The position numbers were made by a program, and so were the translations under genes. DNA of 27,592 nucleotides from an uncultured Clostridia bacterium. GTDB taxonomy: Bacteria; Bacillota; Clostridia; TANB77; CAG-508. Position 1 is the stretch's first letter. Every line of letters begins with the position of its first letter. The DNA is taken from contig CAORJJ010000020.1 of the NCBI GenBank assembly GCA_948517135.1, forward strand, positions 1 to 27,592, in the 5' to 3' direction. Under the pieces are notes generated by a model. The model did not search any database. It worked only from the letters and a program-made list of their open reading frames with translations, and was not told the DNA's origin. Of this stretch, positions 8,378-15,289 are shown piece after piece.

Positions 8378-8840
8378 ACTTTTTTTCTAACTCAGGAATT
8401 CCCATACTTACTGCATAAGATATTTTCTTTCCTTTAGTTTCAAAGTCTAAAAAGAATCCCTTATTAAACCCTCTAGTAATTTCTGTATTCCATATTTGAT
8501 CACTTCCACAAATCCAATAATCTATATTTAATTTTGATAATTCCTCTTCATTTGTATAAACATTTTCTTCATTATCAACTAAGTTTTTGATAAATGAAGA
8601 AAATTTTTTCCATCTTAAATTATGATCTTTATGAGAGTAAATATGTTTTGCTACATTATGAATAGTTTTTTCTTTTATTATTCTTTTTTTAGGAAATCCA
8701 TCTGGAATATTATAGTGATGATAATTAATAATAGTTGCATCCAATCCTAAATTTATTAAATATTTTTTTAAAGCATACGCTTGTAATACAGCTCCATAAT
8801 TATGAGCATCATGAAATGTTAATATTCCTACTTTTTTCAT
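8328..8840 (-). pseudogene. Polysaccharide pyruvyl transferase, N-terminal fragment
   Basis: The 170 residues match the N-terminal half of the polysaccharide pyruvyl transferase family (PssM/CsaB/WcaK type), which adds pyruvate ketals to cell-surface polysaccharides. Signatures are GILTFHDAHNYGAVLQAYAL at the start and DYWICGSDQIWNTEITRGFN followed by KKISYAVSMG. Full-length members are about 350-400 residues. Here homology stops near KKYEKEF, and the last dozen codons overlap the yidC frame in another register. I chose ATG at 8840 because GGAG lies 6 bases upstream; ATG at 8852 is within that ribosome site. It follows the glycosyltransferase gene by 17 bases, so the two were one surface-polysaccharide operon. 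Confidence 0.85.
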
Positions 8841-8857
8841 TCTTTTCTCCATTCTAC

Positions 8858-9871
8858 TTAAATTTGTAATGAAAATTCTCCATTATTTCTTTTTTCTTTA
8901 TATGTTACATATAATTGTTTTACTGCATCTTTGCTTAAATCTTTGTTTAAAATCATCATATAAAAAACTGCTTTATTGTAAGTATCTAGCATTTTAACAA
9001 TTTCGTCTTGATACTCATTTACTAAATCTTCAAATAATTCATATTTTTTTTCAAATTCTCTATATACTTCATCTAAATCAAAAGTTACAATTATTGTATA
9101 AACCCAAATCATATTAATTACATAATTATAGGCATTATATAATTCTATTTCAGGATATTTTCCTTTCAAATACATATATTTATCATAAATTACTTCTAAA
9201 TAGTCTGTGTATGTTTTTGAATTTCTTACACCAACTATACTATCATCTCTTCTTAAATAATAATATTTTGGTTTTTCTAGTAAAGCAACTCTATCACATT
9301 TTTCAAATAATAATAATGTAGTTGCTATATCTTCAAAATTCTTACCTGTTGGAAATTTTAAATCATTAAATAATTCTTTTTTAAATAGTTTGTTCCAAGC
9401 ATAGCTTTGAATCTTTGTATCTATTAATAATTCTTTCATAGCTTCTTGTTTAGATAATATTTCTAAGTTTCCTGAATCTCTTACACCAATTACTTTTTCT
9501 TTATACATTTCATAAAAAGAAACTATTGATATATCTGCATTATTATTTTTTATAGTATGATATAAAGTTTCATACATATCATCTGCAATATAATCATCAC
9601 TATCTACAAAACCAATATAATCTCCAGTTGCAATTTTAAGCCCAAAGTTTCTTGCATCAGATAGTCCTCCATTTTCTTTATGAATAACTTTAATTCTCGA
9701 ATCAAGTTTAGATAATTCATCACACATCTTTCCAGAGTTATCTTTTGCACCATCATCTACTAAAATTATTTCTAAATTTTTATAAGTTTGATTTATTACA
9801 CTTTTTACACATCTTTCTAAATATTTTTCCACATTATATACGGGTATTATGATACTAATTAAATCAGACAT
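8858..9871 (-). CDS. Family 2 glycosyltransferase
   Basis: A 337-residue GT-A fold glycosyltransferase of family 2, likely acting on the cytoplasmic side of the membrane in capsule or exopolysaccharide synthesis. The start ISIIIPVYNVEKYLERCVKS, then QTYKNLEIILVDDGAKDNS, ENGGLSDARNFG and the metal-binding GFVDSDDYI (DXD-type motif, about residues 90-98) are all typical. The C-terminal third is helical and family-specific. The acceptor and sugar cannot be told. The ATG has an AGGAGG site at 6 bases. Its own promoter is at 9973-10001, and a truncated pyruvyl transferase gene follows, which supports a polysaccharide role. Confidence 0.93.
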   Translation of the reverse strand: MSDLISIIIPVYNVEKYLERCVKSVINQTYKNLEIILVDDGAKDNSGKMCDELSKLDSRIKVIHKENGGLSDARNFGLKIATGDYIGFVDSDDYIADDMYETLYHTIKNNNADISIVSFYEMYKEKVIGVRDSGNLEILSKQEAMKELLIDTKIQSYAWNKLFKKELFNDLKFPTGKNFEDIATTLLLFEKCDRVALLEKPKYYYLRRDDSIVGVRNSKTYTDYLEVIYDKYMYLKGKYPEIELYNAYNYVINMIWVYTIIVTFDLDEVYREFEKKYELFEDLVNEYQDEIVKMLDTYNKAVFYMMILNKDLSKDAVKQLYVTYKEKRNNGEFSLQI

Positions 9872-9972
9872 ATTAACCTCCTAAATAATTTAATATAACC
9901 AATTTTTTCATAATAATTTGTAATAATATTTACTAGTATATAAGCAATTGGTTAAAGTTCAACATCTTATAC

Positions 9973-10001
9973 ATTATACTATATTTCAAAAACAATTACA
10001 A
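9973..10001 (-). promoter_or_regulatory. Promoter of the glycosyltransferase operon
   Basis: Minus-strand -35 box TTGTAA (9996-10001), exact 17-base spacer, perfect -10 box TATAAT (9973-9978). The untranslated leader is about 95 bases and contains a 9-base inverted repeat (TAACCAATT at 9896-9904 and AATTGGTTA at 9946-9954). Confidence 0.75.
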
Positions 10002-10056
10002 TATATATTATTTCTTGACATTTATTTACAAAAAGCTAGATTTTTCCAGTGATTAG

Positions 10057-10065
10057 TGGTATAAT
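10057..10065 (+). promoter_or_regulatory. Extended -10 promoter of the five-gene cassette
   Basis: TGGTATAAT is an extended -10 element (TGN plus perfect TATAAT). No good -35 box lies 16-18 bases upstream; the TTGACA at 10015-10020 is too far away (39 bases). It is the only strong plus-strand promoter in the 356-base gap 9872-10227, which also holds the divergent glycosyltransferase promoter. The transcript would have a leader of roughly 155 bases. Confidence 0.6.
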
Positions 10066-10088
10066 GTCGTCGTATTTTTTATAATTTG

Positions 10089-10132
10089 CTGAACAGAGTT
10101 TCATTTACTAATAGAGGCTAATAAACTTCAGT
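10089..10132 (+). promoter_or_regulatory. Possible structured leader of the cassette mRNA
   Basis: CTGA plus AGTTT near 10089-10101 can pair with AAACT plus TCAG near 10124-10132, with a 4-base bulge, forming an imperfect hairpin with a loop of about 20 bases. It lies between the promoter and a first, unused AGAAGGAGG sequence at about 10151-10159. No known riboswitch class is recognised. Confidence 0.3.
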
Positions 10133-10227
10133 ATAATTATAAATTTTAAAAGAAGGAGGTTTGCTTATAATTTTTTTATTTATTAATTAAATATTTTTTC
10201 TGTTATTTTGAAAAGGAGGTTTTCTAT

Positions 10228-11127
10228 ATGAAAAGTGACTGCTATTTAATTGCAACACTGCCTGCTATAAACAGATTTGCTGATGTTCAAAGAGTATTCG
10301 CCAATCCTGATGTGTCTGAAGTTCGGTTCAACACAGGAACACCATCACCATTTTCTATACCTGAAACTGTACAAAAGCTTTTAGATCTTTCAAAAAGATA
10401 CAATAAAAAACTTTGGATTGATCTTAAAGGTAGACAGCTCAAAGTTATAAAGTGGGCGGATCCATTGTATTCTTGCATCGAATTAAACCATCGTATAAAA
10501 ATCGAATTTCCTGCCAAAATTTATTTTCGCAATGATATTCCTGTAAATATTACTCACATAAAAGACGGAAATAAAATTTTTGTTGTTCCACTTCCTAGAT
10601 ATAAGTTAGGAGCAGGTCAATCTGTTAATATTTTGGCAAGAAATTTAGAAGTTGAGGGATATCTCACAGAAACAGATAAGCAGTATCTTTTTGCTTGTAA
10701 AAAGTTGGATATAAACTCTATCATGGCTTCATTTGTTGAAAAATTTGATGATTTAGTTGAAATTTTTCACATTTTGCCAAAAGCTGAAATTATATCCAAA
10801 ATTGAATCTGAAAAAGGAATAGAATTTATTTGTTCCAATAATATAACTGGCCTAATGGCTGCCCGTGATGATTTATTTATTGAAACAGGTGAAAATTATG
10901 GAATGATGAATTCTTTAAGAACTATCATTTCCAAAGATTCAAATGCTATTTGTGCATCAAGAATCTTTCTTTCACTTGAAAAACGTGATACTGTTGATTT
11001 TGCAGATTTTGCAGATTTAGAGCTTATGTATTCTTTTGGATATAGAAGATTCATGCTTTGTGATAATATCTGTAATTATAGATTTGCAAAAGCTATATGT
11101 GCATGGAGGGAATTTATAAATGGATAA
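10228..11127 (+). CDS. Compact pyruvate-kinase-like barrel enzyme, cassette gene 1
   Basis: A 299-residue protein whose motifs run in the order of pyruvate kinase: IATLPA (like CTLGPA), the phosphate-contact segment VRFNTG (like ARLNFSHG), LWIDLKGRQL (like LLDTKGPEIR), then a small B-like domain (about 85-145). The barrel resumes with LTETDKQYLFACKKLDINSIMASFV, the catalytic IISKIES (KIE with its Lys and Glu) and MAARDDLFIE (like MVARGDLGVE). It lacks the C-terminal regulatory domain and is about 170 residues shorter than housekeeping enzymes. Phosphoryl or enolpyruvyl chemistry on another substrate is inference. AAAAGGAGG lies upstream of the ATG. The end overlaps the next gene by 8 bases. 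Confidence 0.75.
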   Translation: MKSDCYLIATLPAINRFADVQRVFANPDVSEVRFNTGTPSPFSIPETVQKLLDLSKRYNKKLWIDLKGRQLKVIKWADPLYSCIELNHRIKIEFPAKIYFRNDIPVNITHIKDGNKIFVVPLPRYKLGAGQSVNILARNLEVEGYLTETDKQYLFACKKLDINSIMASFVEKFDDLVEIFHILPKAEIISKIESEKGIEFICSNNITGLMAARDDLFIETGENYGMMNSLRTIISKDSNAICASRIFLSLEKRDTVDFADFADLELMYSFGYRRFMLCDNICNYRFAKAICAWREFING

Positions 11128-12580
11128 CTTTATTTTGTGTGGTATGCAATATGGTGATGAAGGAAAAGGAACTTTTGTTGACTATCTTGCTCACAAACAT
11201 AATATTAATTGTATTGTCAAGTACAATGGTGGTTCCCAAGCTTCTCACACAGTAGTAACACCTGAAGGAATTCTTCATAAATTCAGTCAACTTGGTTCTG
11301 GTATGTTTTTGGAAAATTGCCATACTTTTATAACTGAAAATATGGTAATCAATCTTGACAATTTGCTTGTTGAATTGGAGATATTCTCTAATAAAACCGG
11401 GATTCCTTTGCAAAATTTACTTGAAAGAATTCATATTCATGAGAATTGCTTTGTTGTAACTCCTTATCACAAATTAATGAATAAACTTCGAGAACTTTCC
11501 AAAGGAGTAAATCGTAGAGGAAGTGTCGGAACTGGAGTAAGTGAAGTAATCACTTTGCTACGTGAACCACAACTCTCTCAGTTTGCCTCCCCTCTTGGGT
11601 TGTCTGTAAAATCTATTTTTGATCATTATAGTGCAAATCAAATTAAAGGAAGACTAGAGGCTCTTCAGCAGTATACTGAGAAATTCTATCGTGATAACTA
11701 TGATATCATCTGGGAAAATATGCCACAAGAACTTGTGTCAGGTCTTTCTAAAGAAATAGATTTTTTATTGGAAAGACACGCATTTTTAAGAGTGAGCCAA
11801 ATGTATATAGAAAAGTTTCGCTCAGTGCCTACTTCAATAAATCTAAAAAAGTGTTTATACAATGCATATGAAACCACTTTTCGTAAAGATTATTCTCGTG
11901 CAATATTCGAAGGCTCACAAGGGCTTTTGATTGATGATGTTTATGGTATAAAGCCTAACACTACTCATCTTGACACAACAAATAATTTTGCTCTTGATAT
12001 CTCATATTATAGAGACACAATTCGAAAAGTTGGAATTGCAAAAGCATTTTCTTCAAGGCATGGTACTGGTATCTTCCCAACTGAAGCATCTGCTGTAAGC
12101 CAACGCATCTTTGATAAAAATCAGGATGAGTCTTTTTGGAATGGAAAAATCAGATTTGGATGGTTTGATGCAGTTTTACTCAGATATGCTCAAAGTATTA
12201 ATCAAGTGGATGAGCTTTATTTATCTTCACTTGATAAACTTGACAAATTTGAAGTTATCAATGTATGTAACAGCTATCTTTATTTTGGAGAAATTGATGA
12301 AACTTTTAAAAAGCTTTTTCAATATCAACAATCTGAACCTAACAAAATTGTAATTACAAACATAAAGGAAAATCATAAAAACCTAATTTTCTATTTAGAA
12401 AAATGTGTTCCACAGTATATTTCAGTTAGAGGCTGGTTATCAGATACTTCAAAAGTTACTGATAAATTTGATCTTCCTGAAAACTGTGCTAAGTACATTG
12501 CTCTTCTTGAAGATTTGGTTAGCATTCCAATAACACTTGTATCTGTTGGTCCAACTCGTGAAAATAAAATTTCTGCATAA
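11120..12580 (+). CDS. Adenylosuccinate synthetase paralogue, cassette gene 2
   Basis: A 486-residue homologue of PurA, which joins aspartate to IMP using GTP. Visible motifs are GMQYGDEGKGTFVD (the P-loop/catalytic Asp segment), GGSQASHTVV (keeping the catalytic His of GHT), RRGSVGTG in place of TTGRGIGPAY, AIFEGSQGLLID, AKAFSSRHGTGIFPTEA, the C-terminal GW plus TSKVTD, and the guanine-binding SVGPTREN. The loop that binds aspartate in PurA (TTGRxR before GW) reads WNGKIRFGW, one residue shorter, and the middle of the protein is expanded by about 50 residues. A changed substrate or amine donor is therefore likely, by inference. It is not the housekeeping purA: divergence and context argue against it. 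The ATG overlaps gene 1. Confidence 0.85.
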   Translation: MDNFILCGMQYGDEGKGTFVDYLAHKHNINCIVKYNGGSQASHTVVTPEGILHKFSQLGSGMFLENCHTFITENMVINLDNLLVELEIFSNKTGIPLQNLLERIHIHENCFVVTPYHKLMNKLRELSKGVNRRGSVGTGVSEVITLLREPQLSQFASPLGLSVKSIFDHYSANQIKGRLEALQQYTEKFYRDNYDIIWENMPQELVSGLSKEIDFLLERHAFLRVSQMYIEKFRSVPTSINLKKCLYNAYETTFRKDYSRAIFEGSQGLLIDDVYGIKPNTTHLDTTNNFALDISYYRDTIRKVGIAKAFSSRHGTGIFPTEASAVSQRIFDKNQDESFWNGKIRFGWFDAVLLRYAQSINQVDELYLSSLDKLDKFEVINVCNSYLYFGEIDETFKKLFQYQQSEPNKIVITNIKENHKNLIFYLEKCVPQYISVRGWLSDTSKVTDKFDLPENCAKYIALLEDLVSIPITLVSVGPTRENKISA

Positions 12581-12594
12581 AAAGGAGATTAAAA

Positions 12595-13200
12595 ATGGTT
12601 ACATTTGATATGATTAAAAATCACTTATTGGTTTATGGTTCTGTAAATGTTATAATCGCTGGTCAAACTTGTTCTGGGAAAACAACTCTTGCAAAAGAAA
12701 TTCGGGATCATTTTTTGGATGAATATTCTGTTGCAATTATTTCTCAGGATGATTATTTCAAAAATTTGGAAGATATTCCACATTCACCTGGCGGTTATTT
12801 AACAGATTCCATTGATGCGTTTCATGTTGCTGAATTTAGAGATGATGTTTATACTCTTCTCAAGAATTCAATTGTTACGATGCCAAACTATGATGTTGCA
12901 ACAAACACTAGAATTAATAAAAACAAAATCGTATCTGCTGGTAAAATCAACATTTTTGAGGGATTACACACCATTTCAATCCTGTATGATATGACAAACT
13001 GCATTAATATTTTTGTTGATACAGATGTTGATGTATGTTTGAAAAGGCGTATTGTACGAGATACTTCAAAATATGGAATTCCTGAACATGTGATTAAACC
13101 CTACTGGAAGCACTGTATTATGCCAATGTGTGAAGAGTATATCTTCCCTCAGCTGGAATATGCAGATGTCACTATAAATCGTAAAGGCGGTGATTGTTAA
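12595..13200 (+). CDS. Uridine-kinase-like P-loop kinase, cassette gene 3
   Basis: A 201-residue protein of the uridine kinase/phosphoribulokinase family. Walker A reads AGQTCSGKTTLA (about residues 22-33). ISQDDYFKN (about 50-58) carries the Asp-Tyr pair of uridine kinases, followed by a PNYDVATNTR segment like the YDFxxHxR part of Udk and a second-strand motif INIFEGLHTI (about 118-127, like VIxEGIxxL). FVDTDVDVCLKRRIVRD (about 140-156) matches the lid. It should phosphorylate a nucleoside or other small hydroxyl compound; the usual His in the NxxxHP region is not evident, so the substrate is uncertain. AAAGGAGA precedes the ATG by 6 bases. The stop codon overlaps the start of gene 4. Confidence 0.85.
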   Translation: MVTFDMIKNHLLVYGSVNVIIAGQTCSGKTTLAKEIRDHFLDEYSVAIISQDDYFKNLEDIPHSPGGYLTDSIDAFHVAEFRDDVYTLLKNSIVTMPNYDVATNTRINKNKIVSAGKINIFEGLHTISILYDMTNCINIFVDTDVDVCLKRRIVRDTSKYGIPEHVIKPYWKHCIMPMCEEYIFPQLEYADVTINRKGGDC

Positions 13201-14243
13201 TGACAATAAAAGAGCTTTATGATAAAGCATTAGGAGCAAAACGGCCAATTGAATTTTTTGGAAAAGTTTCAAATCCAGTAGAAATTAAAAAATTGTATCG
13301 CAATTTTGCAAGGCAGGTTCATCCTGATATTGCACATGGCTCAGATTCTTACATTGCAGGTGAAGCTTTTAAAGCAATAACTAAACTGTATAATACCGCT
13401 CTTGAGGAAATTGAGCTTGGAATATATGATACTTTTGACACCATTCAGATATACAGACATTCTGAACCTCTTTTTGAAATCACCATTAAAGGCACACTGT
13501 ATAAGTTTTATGAGAATGTTTTTGAAGGTGAAGTTGCAAATATCTTCAAAGGAGCAAGTAACAATGATATCGTTTACTTGAAAATTGCAATTGATCCTGA
13601 TGATAATTCATTACTTGAAACTGAATACAAAGTTCTTTCTACTTTGAGACATTTGTCTCTTCCCTATGTAGAAGAAAAAATTAAAGTAAATGATTCAGTG
13701 GCAATTTTGATGCGTGAGGTAAAAGGTGTAACAATGCCTGAACTTATGAAAGAGTATCGGCATGGGATACCCGCTGAACACGTTATGTGGATGCTGGAGC
13801 GTCTCTTAAGTGTTGTTGGATATATGCATTCAAACTGCGTAGTTCATGGTAATATAAAACCTGAAAATATCATCATAACTAAGGATATTCACAATGTTTC
13901 AATACTTGGATTTTCTTTCTGTATAGAGAAAGCCAATACCCCAGAAGCTACGTATAAAATCGTAAATGATTATTATACAGCACCAGAGATAAGCAAGACT
14001 ACAAAGGTCTTACCGTCATCTGACGTTTATTCTATAGGTAAGATAGCAATTGAACTATTGGGAGGTGATATTCGTAGAAACGCAATGCCTATTTCGGTTG
14101 ATATTAGAGTTCGTACTTTCATTCGGAATATGGTAAATAGTAACCCAGAAACAAGGCCAAACGATGCTTGGAAACTTTGGAGTGAACTTATTAAGATTCG
14201 CACTGAAGTTTTCGGAACCCAGAGATTCAAAAAATTAGATTAG
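13200..14243 (+). CDS. J-domain/pseudokinase fusion protein, cassette gene 4
   Basis: A 347-residue fusion. Residues 1-75 form a DnaJ-like J domain with LYRNFARQVHPDIAHG, including the HPD motif that stimulates Hsp70. Residues of about 95-340 form a protein-kinase-like fold. VYLKIA keeps the ATP-site Lys and ETEYKVL an αC Glu, and YYTAPE matches the APE motif. The catalytic loop reads HGNIKPEN (HRD Asp replaced by Asn) and the DFG position reads LGFSF, so the two catalytic aspartates are missing. It should bind but hardly phosphorylate, and is best called a pseudokinase. The start ATG overlaps the preceding stop (TAATG) with AAGGCGG upstream; a TTG two codons earlier is less likely. Confidence 0.85.
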   Translation: MTIKELYDKALGAKRPIEFFGKVSNPVEIKKLYRNFARQVHPDIAHGSDSYIAGEAFKAITKLYNTALEEIELGIYDTFDTIQIYRHSEPLFEITIKGTLYKFYENVFEGEVANIFKGASNNDIVYLKIAIDPDDNSLLETEYKVLSTLRHLSLPYVEEKIKVNDSVAILMREVKGVTMPELMKEYRHGIPAEHVMWMLERLLSVVGYMHSNCVVHGNIKPENIIITKDIHNVSILGFSFCIEKANTPEATYKIVNDYYTAPEISKTTKVLPSSDVYSIGKIAIELLGGDIRRNAMPISVDIRVRTFIRNMVNSNPETRPNDAWKLWSELIKIRTEVFGTQRFKKLD

Positions 14244-14255
14244 GAGGATTTAATC

Positions 14256-15218
14256 ATGGGTGGATTTTCTTATGACAGAGATGTTTACAGTTCAAGTTCC
14301 AGTTCAAGTTGGGGTAGCAGTTCTGATAGTTTCGGAGCAAGTAGCTATTCCAAGAGCCGGCTTAGTAGTTCAACTCTTGATGTCTCTATGCTCCCTAATG
14401 GGAAAATTTTGGAAAGCAAAACCAAAAACCCCATTATTATCGTTCTCGATGTAACTGGATCGAATATCGATTTTGCACGTGTTGTTTATGACAAACTGCC
14501 TATGTTCTATGGCCAGATTGAGCAGAAAGGATACCTGAAAGACTTCGATATTGCTATTTGTGCAGTTGGAGATGCTTATCATGATAACTATCCGCTTCAG
14601 ATTGGTAGCTTTGCAAAAGGAATTGAACTTGATTCATGGCTTGAAAAACTTGTTCTTGAGGGTGAAGGTGGTTCTTTTGGTGAAGAATCCTATGAACTGG
14701 CTGCATATTATCTTCTTCAGAATACAAAATTTGCTGATGGAAGTGAGCCCATCGTTTTCTTCATTGGTGATGAAATTCCTTATTCTGAAGTAAGTAAATC
14801 TCAGGCGGAAACTTTTGGCATAAAATATACTCAGCCTATTGAACCTTTTGGTGCATTGCGTGAAAAAGTCAAGGACAATGTATTTATGCTCCTTAACAAA
14901 GCCTGTGGCAAATACTTCAAAGATGATATTACAGAGCATTGGGAAAAACTCCTTGCTCCTCAACATGTAGTAAAAATCAATGAAGAAAAAGCAATTGTTG
15001 ACATCATGCTTGGTATCATTTCAATGCTTTATTCTTCAAGAACCCTTGAAACCTATAAGCTTGACATGAAAGGCAGAGGTCAGACTACTGAGAGAATTGA
15101 AGGAGTATCTCAATCTCTAAAATCGCTGTCAACTGCTCTTGTACCTGTCAAGGTAAGCGGAACAATTACGACAACTGGTAGCGGAAAGAAGTCTACACAG
15201 AAAGGTAAAAGATTATAA
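14256..15218 (+). CDS. Ser-rich von Willebrand factor A domain protein, cassette gene 5
   Basis: A 320-residue protein without a signal peptide or membrane segment. The first 45 residues are very rich in Ser with Gly and Tyr (a low-complexity stretch SSSSSSSWGSSSDS). Then comes a vWA-like domain (about 55-220): IIIVLDVTGSN gives a MIDAS-type DxTGS motif, GGSFGEES is in the position of the second metal loop, and PIVFFIGDEIPY supplies the acidic strand end. A helical C-terminal part and a basic tail (GKKSTQKGKRL) follow. vWA domains bind metal-dependent protein partners; in bacteria they often pair with chaperone-like or kinase-like proteins, as here. AGGAGG precedes the ATG. Last gene of the cassette. 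Confidence 0.75.
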   Translation: MGGFSYDRDVYSSSSSSSWGSSSDSFGASSYSKSRLSSSTLDVSMLPNGKILESKTKNPIIIVLDVTGSNIDFARVVYDKLPMFYGQIEQKGYLKDFDIAICAVGDAYHDNYPLQIGSFAKGIELDSWLEKLVLEGEGGSFGEESYELAAYYLLQNTKFADGSEPIVFFIGDEIPYSEVSKSQAETFGIKYTQPIEPFGALREKVKDNVFMLLNKACGKYFKDDITEHWEKLLAPQHVVKINEEKAIVDIMLGIISMLYSSRTLETYKLDMKGRGQTTERIEGVSQSLKSLSTALVPVKVSGTITTTGSGKKSTQKGKRL

Positions 15219-15247
15219 GTAAATTTAAGTTTTAAAATTTGTAACAC

Positions 15248-15279
15248 AAAAAGGCACGCGAACTTGCGTGCCTTTTTTT
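15248..15279. terminator. Bidirectional terminator between cassette and TagO-like gene
   Basis: Stem GGCACGC (15253-15259) with GCGTGCC (15266-15272), loop GAACTT, flanked by A5 on the left and T7 on the right, so it can end transcription on both strands. It lies 30 bases after the cassette stop and 11 bases from the stop of the convergent minus-strand gene. Confidence 0.93.
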
Positions 15280-15289
15280 GACTTATTTA

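Noticed and set aside
10015..10065. TTGACA at 10015 paired with TATAAT at 10060 as one promoter
   Set aside because: The boxes are 39 bases apart, far beyond the usual 16-18; the TATAAT is better explained as an extended -10 element.
10161..10190. Hydrophobic nine-codon leader peptide starting with TTG after the first AGGAGG
   Set aside because: The TTG lies only about one base from the ribosome-site core, too close for initiation, and no attenuator hairpin follows.
11120..12580. The PurA-like gene as the housekeeping purA
   Set aside because: Altered substrate loops, larger size, different composition and an operon of unrelated partner genes argue against it.
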